Below, piece after piece: positions 16,509 through 26,463 of a stretch of DNA of 64,000 nt. The notes under the pieces were generated by a model. The model did not search any database and had not been told where the DNA came from. It saw only the letters and a program-made list of their open reading frames with translations. Numbering within the stretch: the first letter of the stretch is position 1; each line of letters opens with the position of its first letter. The position numbers were made by a program, and so were the translations under genes. This DNA is from Lactobacillus agrestimuris (GTDB lineage Bacteria; Bacillota; Bacilli; Lactobacillales; Lactobacillaceae): the NCBI RefSeq assembly GCF_943193025.1, contig NZ_CALPCQ010000009.1, forward strand, positions 1 through 64,000, in the 5' to 3' direction.

Positions 16509-18620
16509 TTACTTTTCGTCCGACTGTGGTTCCTCTTTGTAATCACCATTAGGACATAAAACAACTAAACCTTTCTTAGTTTTCTTTTGTACCAAGAAAT
16601 GCCCATCATTTGGACAATTTCGTCCAATCGGTTGATCCCAAGAAACAAAATCACATTCAGGATAACGTGAACAGCCGTAGAACTTACGATTTCGTTTAGA
16701 TTTCTTTTCTACAACCTGTCCCTTACCACATTTTGGACAAATTACGCCAATTTCTTTAATAATTGGTTTAGTATTTCGACAATCTGGGAATCTAGAACAA
16801 GCATAAAACTTCCCATAGCGTCCCATCTTAATTACCATTGGAGCCCCACAGATATCACAATTAAAACCAGCGGGTTCATCTTTAATTTGAATCTTCTGAA
16901 TTTGGCTATCTGCTTTTTCCAGTTCTTTCTTAAACGGTTGATAGTATTCATCAACTACTTTAACCCAATTCTTTTTACCGTCTTCTACTCCGTCAAGTTC
17001 ACTTTCAAGGCGAGCAGTATAATCAACATCAGTAATATCAGGGAAGAACTTTTCAATTAAACTATCTACTATTTCACCTAATTCAGTCGGAACAATCGAT
17101 CTACCCTCAAGCTTCACATAATATCTTCTTTGAATAGTATCAATTGTAGGAGCATAAGTTGAAGGTCGTCCAACACCATTTTCTTCAAGTGCTCTAACTA
17201 AGCTAGCTTCAGTATATCTTGCTGGTGGAAGAGTGAAGTGTTGCTTGTTATCAGACTTAGTCATTTTAACTAAATCACCTTCATTAAGGTCAGGTAACTC
17301 AACAGATTTTTCTTGTTGGTTGTCATAAACTTTAGTAAAACCAGCAAACTTCAACTTAGATCCAGTTGTTCTGAAGCTTACACCATTTTGAACAATATCA
17401 GCCCTAATTGTGTCATATACAGCAGGTGTCATTTCGCTTGCCAAGAATCTTGACCAAATTAATTTATATAGACGATATTGCTCAGTTGTAAGAACACTTT
17501 TTAATGATTCAGGTGTTCGATAGACGCTAGTTGGACGAATTGCTTCATGGGCATCTTGAGCATCACCTTGGTTTTTAAAGTGTCTTTGACTTTTGGCAGC
17601 AAATTCTGCACCATACTTTTCATGTAAGAATTTAGAAGCCTCGGCCTGTGCTACTGGTGAAGTACGTTTAGAGTCAGTTCTCATATAAGTAATCAAACCA
17701 ACAGTTCCTTCTTTACCCAAACTAATACCTTCGTATAATTGCTGAGCAATGCTCATAGTTCTTCTGGTTCTGTAGCCTAAGCGCTTGTTAGCTTCTTGTT
17801 GCATTGTTGAAGTAGTAAATGGAGCTGCTGGTTGTCTACGTCTTTCACGAGTAACAACATTTTTAATTTCGAAGTCAGATTTTTTATCAATTTTAGCAAG
17901 AACAGCCTTTACAGCATCATTGTTTGGCAAATCTTTCTTCTTACCATCTACGCCATAAAATGTTGCTTTAAATTTTTCTTTACCTCGTGAAAATTCAGCA
18001 TCAATTGTCCAGTACTCTTCAGGCTTAAAGTTCTTGATTTCTTTTTCACGATCAATTACAAGCTTTAATGCAACAGATTGAACACGCCCTGCACTAAGAC
18101 CTTTCTTTACCTTAGCCCAAAGGATTGGGGAAAGTGAGTATCCAACAATTCTATCTAATACACGTCTAGCTTGTTGAGCATCAACAGTATCCATATCAAT
18201 TGTTCTTGGATTCTTAAAACTTTCTTTAACTGCATCTTTGGTAACTTCGTTAAAAGTAACACGATTCTTAGCAGTTTCATCCAAATCAAGTACATGAGCT
18301 ACGTGCCAAGCAATTGCTTCTCCTTCACGATCGGGGTCGGATGCAAGATAAACTTCTTTAGCTTTCTTGGCTTCTTTTTTAAGCTCTTTAATGGTTTCAC
18401 CTTTACCACGAATAGAGATATATTTTGGCTTAAAGTCATCTTCAAAGTCAATTCCCATTTGTGATTTTGGTAAATCTCTAATATGTCCTTTAGATGCAAT
18501 AACGTGGAAATTGCGTCCTAAATATTTTTCAATTGTTTTCGCCTTAGCAGGTGATTCTACGATAACTAAGGTCTTTTTAGCTTTCGCTCTTGTCTTCTTT
18601 GTCTTTGCTTTAGTAGGCAT
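16509..18620 (-). CDS. topA: DNA topoisomerase I
   Basis: Type IA topoisomerase that relaxes negative supercoils. The 703 residues show a basic Lys/Ala-rich N-terminal leader (1-16), a TOPRIM domain with [17 protein letters not shown] and SDPDREGEA (94-102), and the nucleophile Y312 in ITYMRTDS. The C-terminus has two four-cysteine zinc ribbons (CDICGAPM...[15 protein letters not shown]...CSRYPEC) and a third degenerate one with only two cysteines (CPNDGH...CPNGDY). The ATG follows GAGGAGG at ideal spacing. dprA lies immediately upstream, the usual Firmicutes order. Confidence 0.97.
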   Translation of the reverse strand: MPTKAKTKKTRAKAKKTLVIVESPAKAKTIEKYLGRNFHVIASKGHIRDLPKSQMGIDFEDDFKPKYISIRGKGETIKELKKEAKKAKEVYLASDPDREGEAIAWHVAHVLDLDETAKNRVTFNEVTKDAVKESFKNPRTIDMDTVDAQQARRVLDRIVGYSLSPILWAKVKKGLSAGRVQSVALKLVIDREKEIKNFKPEEYWTIDAEFSRGKEKFKATFYGVDGKKKDLPNNDAVKAVLAKIDKKSDFEIKNVVTRERRRQPAAPFTTSTMQQEANKRLGYRTRRTMSIAQQLYEGISLGKEGTVGLITYMRTDSKRTSPVAQAEASKFLHEKYGAEFAAKSQRHFKNQGDAQDAHEAIRPTSVYRTPESLKSVLTTEQYRLYKLIWSRFLASEMTPAVYDTIRADIVQNGVSFRTTGSKLKFAGFTKVYDNQQEKSVELPDLNEGDLVKMTKSDNKQHFTLPPARYTEASLVRALEENGVGRPSTYAPTIDTIQRRYYVKLEGRSIVPTELGEIVDSLIEKFFPDITDVDYTARLESELDGVEDGKKNWVKVVDEYYQPFKKELEKADSQIQKIQIKDEPAGFNCDICGAPMVIKMGRYGKFYACSRFPDCRNTKPIIKEIGVICPKCGKGQVVEKKSKRNRKFYGCSRYPECDFVSWDQPIGRNCPNDGHFLVQKKTKKGLVVLCPNGDYKEEPQSDEK

Positions 18621-18655
18621 TGACTGCCTCCTCTTATATTATTTATTTAAAAACT

Positions 18656-19537
18656 CTAATCAGAGAATAAAGTATTATGATCGGAGTTGTCAAATCTTTC
18701 TTTCGGAATTTCAAAATTTATAATCGGACTAGCTCCTATTTCAATGAGTTTATTAGGTCCATCTGATAGTCTACTAGTAATTGGACCTGGAACTGCATAA
18801 ACATCTCGATTCTCTTGTAAAGCAATATTAGCAGTTATCAATGAACCAGACTTCTCTTTTGCTTCTGTAACTATAACACTTTGACTCAAACCTGCAAGAA
18901 TTCTGTTTCTTTCAGGAAATCTAAATGGACGCGGCGGAGTATCTGGTAAGTATTCACTGATTAACAGGCCTTTATTAATGATTTCATCTTGTAAAGTATG
19001 ATTTTGCACTGGATAATAATGATTCAAACCATTACCAACTACAGCAATCGTTTTTCCATTATTTTTTAGTGCCGCTTGATGAGCAAATGAATCTACTCCT
19101 TTAGCCAAACCACTCGCAATAACAATATTATCATTTATTAGATTTGGGACAATTTGATTAATAACTTGCCTACTGTAAGTCGTTGCCAATCTTGCACCGA
19201 CTATTGTAACGATATTTTGTTTCAACAAAGAAACATCCCCTCTAGCAAATAAAACTAACGGTGGCTGATAAATTTGGCGTAATTGTTCTGGATATTCATC
19301 GTCAAAGAAACTAATGATCGTACACTGACTTTTAATTCTTTCCACTGCCAGATCAGATTTATCATTTCTATAAGCCTTTAAACATAATTCACGAATCTTA
19401 AGCGGTAAATCCATTGAATCTATCTGAATCGGATCTATTTCTTCTGTATCCAATTTACTAGCTATCTGCAACATTTTCACATAGCCAATACCTTTTTGCA
19501 ATTTTAATTTTAATAAAAAGTCTGTTTTATTCATCAT
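18656..19537 (-). CDS. dprA: DNA processing protein DprA (Smf)
   Basis: Binds incoming single-stranded DNA and loads RecA during natural transformation. The Rossmann fold is visible: IVGARLATTYSRQV, ASGLAKGVDSFAHQAAL (the GS.xGID-like loop), AVVGNGLNHYYPVQN and NRDVYAVPGPITS. I chose ATG 19537 (293 residues) because GGAGGG sits nine bases upstream; the frame stays open further but without a ribosome binding site. It precedes topA by 35 bases. A terminator after rnhB (19597-19621) separates it from the rbgA-rnhB pair. Full length suggests it is functional, although no other competence gene is in the window. Confidence 0.95.
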   Translation of the reverse strand: MMNKTDFLLKLKLQKGIGYVKMLQIASKLDTEEIDPIQIDSMDLPLKIRELCLKAYRNDKSDLAVERIKSQCTIISFFDDEYPEQLRQIYQPPLVLFARGDVSLLKQNIVTIVGARLATTYSRQVINQIVPNLINDNIVIASGLAKGVDSFAHQAALKNNGKTIAVVGNGLNHYYPVQNHTLQDEIINKGLLISEYLPDTPPRPFRFPERNRILAGLSQSVIVTEAKEKSGSLITANIALQENRDVYAVPGPITSRLSDGPNKLIEIGASPIINFEIPKERFDNSDHNTLFSD

Positions 19538-19596
19538 TAAAAAATCCCTCCATTTATATATACGTAAAAAATCGAGATTTTTCCGTGAAAATTTTA

Positions 19597-19621
19597 AAAA
19601 GGATGCAAAATGCATCCCTTT
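19597..19621 (-). terminator. Rho-independent terminator of rnhB
   Basis: A GGGATGCA/TGCATCC stem flanked by A and T tracts begins inside the rnhB stop codon and is followed by TTTTTAAAATTTT on the minus strand. Confidence 0.8.
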
Positions 19622-20379
19622 TAAGCTTCTAACATACTTTTTATTGGTTCGAATGTCTTTCTATGAATCGGCGTAGGACCATATTTTTCCAAGGCTAAAA
19701 GATGATCCTTAGTGCCATATCCTGCATTCTTGTTAAATTTGTAAGCTGGATAAATTGTATCATAATCATCCATCAATTTATCCCTAAAGACCTTTGCAAT
19801 TATTGATGCTGCAGCAATTGAATTGGACTTTGCATCCCCTTTAATCAATTTTACTTGAGGAATGTCCACAGGTACATCCATAGCGTCTACCAATAAGGCA
19901 TCAGGTTTTCGATCTAAATTCATGACTGCTTCAGCCATAGCCAATCTATCCGCCTCATAAATATTCACCTGATCGATGATCTGAGAACTTTTAACGCCAA
20001 CTGCAACACTAACTGCTTTCTCCAATATTTCTGGATATAGCTCTAAACGACGACTGGGTGTTAACTTTTTAGAGTCATTTACCTCTATTAAATCAAAACT
20101 GTCATCAATAATTACTGCTGCAGTTACTACTGGCCCAGCAAGTGGTCCACGGCCAACTTCATCAACACCAGCTACAATTTTATTTTCTTTCCAAAATTTT
20201 TGTTCATATGAAAAACGATTCAAAAACTCCGCTTTTCTTTGCTTTTGTTTTTCTTGTCGTTTAAGATATGAATTTACTAACTTCTGAACGCCTACTCGCT
20301 CATCATTTTTTAGTTCATTAAGCCGGTCATTATCCAAATCATCAGAGGCAAGAAGTTCTTTTATTTCTTTGATGGTCAT
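19621..20379 (-). CDS. rnhB: Ribonuclease HII
   Basis: Cleaves RNA in RNA-DNA hybrids and single ribonucleotides in DNA. The 252-residue protein has an N-terminal extension (about 1-68, Lys/Glu/Arg-rich) and a catalytic domain opening with [15 protein letters not shown], giving the acidic DE pair; further acidic residues are in LLVDAMDV and the C-terminal RKTFEPIK block matches the family. Its start overlaps the rbgA stop (TAATG), so the two are translationally coupled, as in Bacillus ylqF-rnhB. Confidence 0.95.
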   Translation of the reverse strand: MTIKEIKELLASDDLDNDRLNELKNDERVGVQKLVNSYLKRQEKQKQRKAEFLNRFSYEQKFWKENKIVAGVDEVGRGPLAGPVVTAAVIIDDSFDLIEVNDSKKLTPSRRLELYPEILEKAVSVAVGVKSSQIIDQVNIYEADRLAMAEAVMNLDRKPDALLVDAMDVPVDIPQVKLIKGDAKSNSIAAASIIAKVFRDKLMDDYDTIYPAYKFNKNAGYGTKDHLLALEKYGPTPIHRKTFEPIKSMLEA

Positions 20380-21215
20380 TATCTATCTAATGTAATCCTT
20401 CCAATTTTTCCTTTACGTAAACGTTGTAACATGTATAAAGAAAAACGATCATAATCTTCACGCATCCCATACTGATTTGTCATGGCTAATAATAAATCAG
20501 TATCGTTGATATTTTCAATCTGCTCTTTAGTAGCATGAGCAAACTTTACTAAATCACTTAGATAATACTTTCTTAAATCTTTAAGAACAAAAAGCGCAAC
20601 ATCATCAGCATGGAAAATACTATCTTTAATTGCACCAAATGCTGCCAATTTATATCCAACTTCTTGATCTTCAAATTTAGGCCATAAAATACCTGGAGTA
20701 TCCAAAATTTGAATATTACTGTTAGTTTTTAACCAGGTTTGGCCTTTAGTGACACCTGGTTTATTACCAACCTCAGCAACATTTCTACCAACTAAGCGAT
20801 TGATAATAGTTGACTTCCCACAATTTGGAATTCCGGCTAGGGCAATTCTAATAGTCGGGTTAGAAGCTCCTTTTGATTCTAACTTTTCAGTTTTTTTGGC
20901 TGCAGCTTTTTTGATTAATCCAATCAAGGCCTGCATGTTTGTATTGTGCAATGAATCCATTGCCATTACGAACTTACCTGGCTGCTGTAATTTTTTTTGC
21001 CACATCTTTGTAAGCACAGGATCCGCTAAATCTGCTTTATTTAATATAATCAGGTGAGGCTTATTACCAACTAGATCTTCAATCATAGGATTTCTCGAAG
21101 ATCTAGGAATTCTCGCATCAAGTACTTCGACTATTACATCAATTAGATTCATTTTATCTTCTAATTGATTTCTAGCCTTGTTCATATGACCTGGATACCA
21201 TTGAATATTTGCCAT
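20379..21215 (-). CDS. rbgA: Ribosome biogenesis GTPase RbgA (YlqF)
   Basis: A GTPase needed for late assembly of the 50S subunit. It is circularly permuted: the G4 motif NKADLADP (about residue 58) comes before G1 [16 protein letters not shown] (about 128) and G3 DTPGILWP (about 170). [17 protein letters not shown] is the conserved YlqF N-terminus. I start at ATG 21215 (278 residues), five bases after GGAGG; an in-frame TTG at 21227 lies inside that site. It is followed by rnhB with a one-base overlap. Confidence 0.96.
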   Translation of the reverse strand: MANIQWYPGHMNKARNQLEDKMNLIDVIVEVLDARIPRSSRNPMIEDLVGNKPHLIILNKADLADPVLTKMWQKKLQQPGKFVMAMDSLHNTNMQALIGLIKKAAAKKTEKLESKGASNPTIRIALAGIPNCGKSTIINRLVGRNVAEVGNKPGVTKGQTWLKTNSNIQILDTPGILWPKFEDQEVGYKLAAFGAIKDSIFHADDVALFVLKDLRKYYLSDLVKFAHATKEQIENINDTDLLLAMTNQYGMREDYDRFSLYMLQRLRKGKIGRITLDR

Positions 21216-21238
21216 TTTTTCCTCCAAAAATATACTTA

Positions 21239-22825
21239 TTAATCCTCTGAATGTAAAAACAAAACTTCAGCAAGTAAAATTTCGCGATACAAGGATAAAA
21301 ATTCATCCCTGTATTCTTGCTTTTGCTGCGAAATTTGTCCTAGATAATTTCTTTCCAATCTAAAAGCATAACGATAAATCTCATCCCGAAATTCCAGTTC
21401 ATCTGGACTACCTTCTGGAATGTTAATTGACTTACGTAATTCAAATAGAAAATCTTTCATAGATGTTTCATCAATTTGAGCCTTTAAATCAAATTTTAAT
21501 TGTTTATGTATTTTTTTAGGTAAATAGATTTTATCTAATTCATTTAATGCATAATTAACCATATTTTCTTTAATATGATTTATTTCTTCTTCTTTTTCCT
21601 CATCGGACTTTTCTTTTGGTAAAACAAATCGAAAGATCACGGTTGGCACAATCATACTAATTATAATTAAAACAGCTTCACTAAATAAAATTAGATGAAA
21701 GTTATTGCTACTAATTAGGGTCTGATCGATAGTATACGCCAAGGCAAAGGTTACAGCACCATGAATTCCACCTAAAGCGAAGATCCATGAATCTTTATTG
21801 TTTATTCTCAAAACAAAAAAGCTATATAAATATCTAATAATTACATTGGCTAGATATAAAATTATACCAATAATAATTGCTAAATCTATTCTATTTGGTA
21901 ACAAATTTCCTTTTAGTACTAAAACTAAACTTGCGCCTAAACCTACAAAAACTATCGAGTTCAATAAGTCACTTAAAATTCTAACAGATTGAAAATTATT
22001 GTAGATAAAAGCTACATTTGTTAACTTACTTCTCTCGGCTTCTGCATTATGAATTAAACCTGCTACAACTACAGCAATAATTCCTGAAACATTTATTTCT
22101 TCTGCAAAATAATATAGCAAGATTGGTGTCAACAAATAAAAAATCAATATTGCTGTTGTAGGATTATAATTATTTGATACAAATTGCAAATTTTTTCTTA
22201 AGAGCTTTTGTCTGATTAAAATTAAAAGTATTGAAAAAACTGATCCAAAAATAATTCCACCTAAAGCAGAATAAATAAATTGAACAAAAGTATAACCAAT
22301 TTGCAAATTTTTCGACAAATACCAACCTATGGCCATATTTAAAAGAATAATACCAGAAGCATCGTTAAACAATGATTCATTTTTTAAATATCGGCTAATT
22401 TTCTTAGGTACTTTTAAACCATGAACAACAGATTCAGTCGCAGTTGCATCAGTAGGAGTAGAAATTGCTGCCAAAATAAAGCAAAGCGGTAAAGATAAAC
22501 CTAAAATACCCCTTAAACTAAAACTAGCTACAATTGTAGCAATCAAAATCATTATAACAGTTATACTTACAATTGATTTCCAACTTCGTGCAATATTATA
22601 TAACCTATTTTGCTGACCTTCAAAAAATAGTAAAGGAGCTATAATTAGCCCCATAAACAACTCTGGTTCAAAGGACATAATTTTTCCCCTAACCAGTAAG
22701 ACTCCAATAAAGCCAATAACTAAAGAAATGTAATTGACAGAGATCTTTCTCAAAAATACACTTTGAATAATCATTGCTAAACTAGCTAACAAGCAGAGAC
22801 TAATAACTAAGATAACGGCATTCAT
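21239..22825 (-). CDS. Na+/H+ antiporter, CPA1 (NhaP/NhaK) family
   Basis: A membrane exchanger of monovalent cations for protons. The 528-residue protein has about 12 hydrophobic segments over residues 1-400 and then a charged cytoplasmic tail (EKSDEEKEEEINHIKENM). Conserved CPA1 elements include LAAISTPTDATATESVVHG and FNDASGIILLN (the ion-binding ND), and ALGGIHGAVTFALAYTI. I start at ATG 22825, nine bases after AGGGAG. Upstream yozE ends with its own terminator. Whether it exports Na+, K+ or Li+ cannot be read from sequence. Confidence 0.9.
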   Translation of the reverse strand: MNAVILVISLCLLASLAMIIQSVFLRKISVNYISLVIGFIGVLLVRGKIMSFEPELFMGLIIAPLLFFEGQQNRLYNIARSWKSIVSITVIMILIATIVASFSLRGILGLSLPLCFILAAISTPTDATATESVVHGLKVPKKISRYLKNESLFNDASGIILLNMAIGWYLSKNLQIGYTFVQFIYSALGGIIFGSVFSILLILIRQKLLRKNLQFVSNNYNPTTAILIFYLLTPILLYYFAEEINVSGIIAVVVAGLIHNAEAERSKLTNVAFIYNNFQSVRILSDLLNSIVFVGLGASLVLVLKGNLLPNRIDLAIIIGIILYLANVIIRYLYSFFVLRINNKDSWIFALGGIHGAVTFALAYTIDQTLISSNNFHLILFSEAVLIIISMIVPTVIFRFVLPKEKSDEEKEEEINHIKENMVNYALNELDKIYLPKKIHKQLKFDLKAQIDETSMKDFLFELRKSINIPEGSPDELEFRDEIYRYAFRLERNYLGQISQQKQEYRDEFLSLYREILLAEVLFLHSED

Positions 22826-22852
22826 ACATCTCATCTCCCTACTATGCAAAAA

Positions 22853-22870
22853 AGCCCCAAAACTGGGACT
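22853..22870 (-). terminator. Rho-independent terminator after yozE
   Basis: A short stem AGTCCC/GGGGCT with one G-U pair is followed by TTTTTTG on the minus strand. The hairpin is modest. Confidence 0.6.
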
Positions 22871-22872
22871 AA

Positions 22873-23103
22873 TTAATAACTCATTTTTTCTTGATACATT
22901 TTATATGCTTGATCAAAAATTGTCATACTAGGTAAATATCCAGCATTCAATTCAAGGTATTCTGACAATTTTTCATAGTCTTGCTCTTGTCTTGGAAAAG
23001 TTGGATCATTCTGAGCATTATTGGCAAATTGGGCAACATCGTCAGTTGAATCTGGATCTCTTTGTGTCATTAAATAGCGATAAAAACTTTCTCTATAAGG
23101 CAT
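22873..23103 (-). CDS. YozE family (UPF0346) small protein
   Basis: A 76-residue protein matching the YozE SAM-like family: it begins [18 protein letters not shown] and has the family's acidic middle and aromatic end ([20 protein letters not shown]). The fold resembles a sterile-alpha-motif bundle; function is not established. The ATG at 23103 follows GGAGTAATT, two bases after the degV stop, so it is the second gene of a degV-yozE operon. Confidence 0.88.
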   Translation of the reverse strand: MPYRESFYRYLMTQRDPDSTDDVAQFANNAQNDPTFPRQEQDYEKLSEYLELNAGYLPSMTIFDQAYKMYQEKMSY

Positions 23104-23105
23104 AA

Positions 23106-23957
23106 TTACTCCAAATAATATAAAATAGCGTATGCACCATTACCGGCATGGGTTGCAATAATTGGACTTGTTTCCTGAACTAATACATTGATGCTTGGAT
23201 CGATATCTTTAATATCTTCTGCTAATTCAAACATTGCTTCTGGTGTATCCACATATGAAATACCAACTTCAGAAATTCTATCCTTATTCTTAGCAATATC
23301 TTCCAACACTCTTCTATCAAATGCTCTAGAAAATTTCTTGCCACGCCCTTTTTTAGCAACTTCTAAATTACCGTGAGGCATATGAAGTTCAATTCGGATA
23401 TTTAAAAGTGTAGCAACCTTCCCAGTCAATGCACCAAGTCGTCCACCTTTAATAAGATTGTTAAGATCAACCACCATCATACGTAATTTTTGATTCTTTT
23501 TGATAGTTTCAATATGATCTAAGATTTCTTCTACACTTTTTCCTGCTTCAATATCTTTAGCTGCTGCTAAAACCTGTAAACCTTCTGCACGGTCAGTTAG
23601 TTCTGAATCAACAATATGTACTTGTTTAGTTTTTCCGGCAATTTCTGCAGCTTGTCTTGCTGCATCAATAGTACCGCTTAAAGTACGCGCTAAAAAGATA
23701 CCAATAATTTCACTTCCGTCTCCAGTCAAATCTTCAATTACATCAACAAAGCGACCAATTGATGGTTGACTAGTTTTAGGTAACTCTTTAGATTCATTCA
23801 TCTTTTTGACAAAGTCACTTCGGGAAATATCTTCACCATCAATATAAGTTTTTCCATCAATTGTGATAGTTAATGGTACAACTGTGATATCATATTTTTT
23901 TACTTCTTCCGCTGTCAATTGAACAGAGGAATCGGTCATAACTTTTATCTTTGACAA
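23106..23957 (-). CDS. DegV family fatty-acid-binding protein
   Basis: DegV/FakB-like proteins bind a fatty acid between two lobes and in other Firmicutes present it to the FakA kinase. Visible elements are [16 protein letters not shown] at the N-terminus, [16 protein letters not shown] near residue 80 and [20 protein letters not shown], which together form the lipid head-group pocket. I chose a TTG start at 23957 (283 residues) because GAGGG lies eight bases upstream and family members start just before KIKV; an ATG at 23987 would add ten residues and has no ribosome binding site. Fatty acid binding is inferred from the family. Confidence 0.88.
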   Translation of the reverse strand: MSKIKVMTDSSVQLTAEEVKKYDITVVPLTITIDGKTYIDGEDISRSDFVKKMNESKELPKTSQPSIGRFVDVIEDLTGDGSEIIGIFLARTLSGTIDAARQAAEIAGKTKQVHIVDSELTDRAEGLQVLAAAKDIEAGKSVEEILDHIETIKKNQKLRMMVVDLNNLIKGGRLGALTGKVATLLNIRIELHMPHGNLEVAKKGRGKKFSRAFDRRVLEDIAKNKDRISEVGISYVDTPEAMFELAEDIKDIDPSINVLVQETSPIIATHAGNGAYAILYYLE

Positions 23958-24115
23958 AATTTTCGCCCTCAATTCTAAAATGCCCATTTATTTTTTATGT
24001 TAAAATATGGACAAGTAAACATATAGTTAGTATATCAAAAAATTCTAATAAGAAAAAAGAATGATTGGACTGTTGTATATTGAAAAAATTAAATTTATGG
24101 CATGAGCCAGATGAA

Positions 24116-24745
24116 ATGTCTAAAACTTATCAAATTTTAGATAATACTTTTAGTGCTATAACACATGGTATCGGCTTTGGACTAGCGGTAGCTGGATTAG
24201 TAGTTTTAATTGTTACTGCTGCATCAAGTGGTAGTCCAATGAAAGTTGTAACTTTTACCATTTATGGTTCATGCTTAGTATTATTATATTTATTTTCCAC
24301 GCTATATCATAGCCTTATTTTTACTAAAGCTAGAAATGTCTTTCAAATTTTTGATCATTCATCAATATTTTTATTGATTGCTGGATCATATACACCATAT
24401 TCTCTAGTAGCAATTGGTGGTGCCTGGGGATGGACTTTATTCGGCTTAGTCTGGGGATTAACTGTTATCGGTATTGTGTATTATATTTTTAATCGTGGTA
24501 AACATACTATCTTTGATACCATTATGTATGTATTTATGGGATGGTTAGTAATTTTATCCGGGCCTTACTTATACCTTCGATTAAGCCCAACTGGATTCTG
24601 GCTTTTAGTTGGTGGAGGTATTGCTTATACAGTTGGTGCACTTATGTATACCATGCGAAGAATTCCTTATATTCATGTTATCTGGCATCTATTTGTAATG
24701 CTTGGCTCAATCTTAATGTACTTTTCCGTTTTACTGTATGTCTAA
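24116..24745 (+). CDS. Hemolysin III family (YqfA/PAQR-like) membrane protein
   Basis: A seven-helix membrane protein of about 209 residues: THGIGFGLAVAGLVVLIVTA, YLFSTLYHSL (the conserved histidine), FDHSSIFLLIAGSYTPYSL and HVIWHLFVMLGSILMYFSVL carry the PAQR-like metal-site residues. Despite the name, haemolytic activity is shown only for a few members and cannot be assumed. The start is uncertain: ATG 24116 has only a weak GAGCCAGATGAA site, and in-frame TTG codons upstream (24065, 24080) are alternatives. TGTTAAAAT near 23998 could be an extended -10. It converges on cca, sharing a terminator. Confidence 0.85.
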   Translation: MSKTYQILDNTFSAITHGIGFGLAVAGLVVLIVTAASSGSPMKVVTFTIYGSCLVLLYLFSTLYHSLIFTKARNVFQIFDHSSIFLLIAGSYTPYSLVAIGGAWGWTLFGLVWGLTVIGIVYYIFNRGKHTIFDTIMYVFMGWLVILSGPYLYLRLSPTGFWLLVGGGIAYTVGALMYTMRRIPYIHVIWHLFVMLGSILMYFSVLLYV

Positions 24746-24747
24746 AA

Positions 24748-24771
24748 AAACTTATCCAACTGGATAAGTTT
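24748..24771. terminator. Bidirectional terminator between hemolysin III gene and cca
   Basis: An 11-base perfect stem (AAACTTATCCA/TGGATAAGTTT) has A and T tracts on both sides, so it can end transcripts from either strand. Confidence 0.9.
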
Positions 24772-24776
24772 TTTTA

Positions 24777-25970
24777 TTATAAACTTTCTAAATACTCAGA
24801 AATTGCATCTTGGCTATTTCTTAAATTTCCTGAAACTACTTCTTTTTTTACTTTATCTAAAGTTTCTCCTAATTTTGGTCCAGGATTAATTCCCTTCTCA
24901 ATTAAGAATCTTCCATCAATAACAAGCTCATCATTAGATTTAATCGGCAAAGCAAAGTATCGATCAATTAATGCGTTCGAATTTATCGGTTGACCTAAAA
25001 TATTTGCCACATCAATTGTATTAAAAAGAACCTGTTTTCCAACTTTGAAAATTTCGTAATCACTAGGGACACGATCGGCCAATAAATCAAAACAAGCTAT
25101 AATTTGTTCAACTTGATTAGTCATCGCATTAGAATTTTTCCATTTTTTCATAAAACTAGCAATTTGATTATTTTGAATTTTCAATAGAATAATAACAATT
25201 GACCAAAGACTAGTCTCCATCGTTGGACTGAATTTAAGCTTTGGAAATATTTCTAATAAGTCTCTTTTCCCAGCAAATTCTGGTACATCTTCACTTAAGT
25301 GTGTCTTTAAGAAAACATCAAAAGCTTTTCTGGCATTAGGACCCAAGCCCATCTTGACGAATTCATCGCGCACTCTTTCAACAGAAATTTTTTGTAACAA
25401 TTGATGATTATCGGAAATAGCTTGTTCAGTTTTTTCTTCTAAGTTAAATTTTAATTGACTCATAAATCTAACTGCTCGCATCATTCTTAAAGCATCTTCA
25501 TGGAAACGCGTTTCCGCATCCCCAACAGCTCTAATCACTTTATTTTCTAAATCCTCTAATCCATTAAATAAATCAATAATTTCACCTTGGGTATTCATTG
25601 CAAGAGCATTAATTGTAAAATCTCTTCTCTTTAAATCCTCATCAAGATTTTGAACAAAAGTCACATGATCAGGGCGACGAAAATCTTGATAACCAGATTC
25701 AGTTCTAAAAGTTGTAATTTCATAACTTTCACCATCATATAGAACTGTTACCGTTCCATGTTGAATACCTGTATCAATGGTTTTATCAAATAATTTTTTT
25801 ACTTCTTCAGGATACGCACTAGTAGCAATATCAACGTCATGAATATGACGACCTAATAAAATATCTCTGACGGATCCACCTACAAAGTAGGCTTCAAATC
25901 CGCCATTTTCTAATCTCTCTAATACTGGCAATGCTGCCTTAAATACTTCTGGTAATTCTTTTAATTTCAT
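24777..25970 (-). CDS. cca: CCA tRNA nucleotidyltransferase
   Basis: Adds or repairs the 3' CCA of tRNA without a template. The 397-residue class II enzyme shows the polymerase-beta-like head [20 protein letters not shown] (GGxVRD and DxD), the [12 protein letters not shown] motif B/C (about 115-126), and the [17 protein letters not shown] block that reads the incoming base. The ribosome binding site is weak (GTTGATTAGATT before ATG 25970), yet residues around the start match the family. It has no neighbour in its operon: a terminator lies between it and the TPR gene upstream. Confidence 0.96.
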   Translation of the reverse strand: MKLKELPEVFKAALPVLERLENGGFEAYFVGGSVRDILLGRHIHDVDIATSAYPEEVKKLFDKTIDTGIQHGTVTVLYDGESYEITTFRTESGYQDFRRPDHVTFVQNLDEDLKRRDFTINALAMNTQGEIIDLFNGLEDLENKVIRAVGDAETRFHEDALRMMRAVRFMSQLKFNLEEKTEQAISDNHQLLQKISVERVRDEFVKMGLGPNARKAFDVFLKTHLSEDVPEFAGKRDLLEIFPKLKFSPTMETSLWSIVIILLKIQNNQIASFMKKWKNSNAMTNQVEQIIACFDLLADRVPSDYEIFKVGKQVLFNTIDVANILGQPINSNALIDRYFALPIKSNDELVIDGRFLIEKGINPGPKLGETLDKVKKEVVSGNLRNSQDAISEYLESL

Positions 25971-26411
25971 AATCTAATCAACTCATTTTCATTGTGGTAG
26001 TTTAAAGTGAAGGAAGGATTTAAGTGAAACAAAGTACTTATTTACTTTTTTCGAATTATTTATGATTGCTTTAGGATATGCTATATATGCATTAAGCCTT
26101 AATATCTCTTCGACACTTTTGGGTAATTTAATATAGGTTTAACCACTTTAAACCTTACTGTTCCTTTAGTTTTCATAGGTTATCGCTTTATGGTAAAGAA
26201 ACTGCTAGCTTATACCGGTGGGGCACTTTATCACTTTCATTTTTCTTAGCATTTTAGCGATTAATATCAATTATACCGCAATTAGACTTAGATCACGACC
26301 TCTTCCTATCGGTAACTGGGATGATTTCTTATTTGACTATTTATCGCCTTAATAGAACTTAGTGAAGTCTTTGATTACAATTAAAACAAAGATATTTATT
26401 TTCATATAAAT
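25971..26411. other. Intergenic stretch holding a degenerate plus-strand gene
   Basis: Apart from the relic at 26024-26353 described separately, the stretch must contain the cca promoter. I cannot point to a convincing -35/-10 pair for it. Confidence 0.5.
26024..26353 (+). pseudogene. Degenerate gene for a small membrane protein
   Basis: A GTG at 26024 follows AAGGAAGG and opens MKQSTYLLFSNYL before a stop. The other frames carry on with hydrophobic, protein-like sequence: MIALGYAIYALSLNISSTLL, then LTTLNLTVPLVFIGYRFMVK with KKLLAYTGGALYHFHF, then IRLRSRPLPIGNWDD near the end. At least three frame changes are needed to join them. The pattern suggests a YitT/YczE-like integral membrane protein, but that family call is weak. 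A good start signal with a broken body points to a recently inactivated gene. Confidence 0.45.
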
Positions 26412-26463
26412 AAAGCTTGGAGTAGATTTATATGTTTAATTACATATAAATCCTCCAAGCTTT
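26412..26463. terminator. Long inverted repeat acting as terminator
   Basis: Arms of 21 bases (AAAGCTTGGAG then GATTTATATG, with a two-base bulge) enclose an eight-base loop, with T residues after the 3' arm on the plus strand and a broken T-tract on the minus strand. It follows the TPR gene stop directly and also lies beyond the plus-strand relic. Confidence 0.8.
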
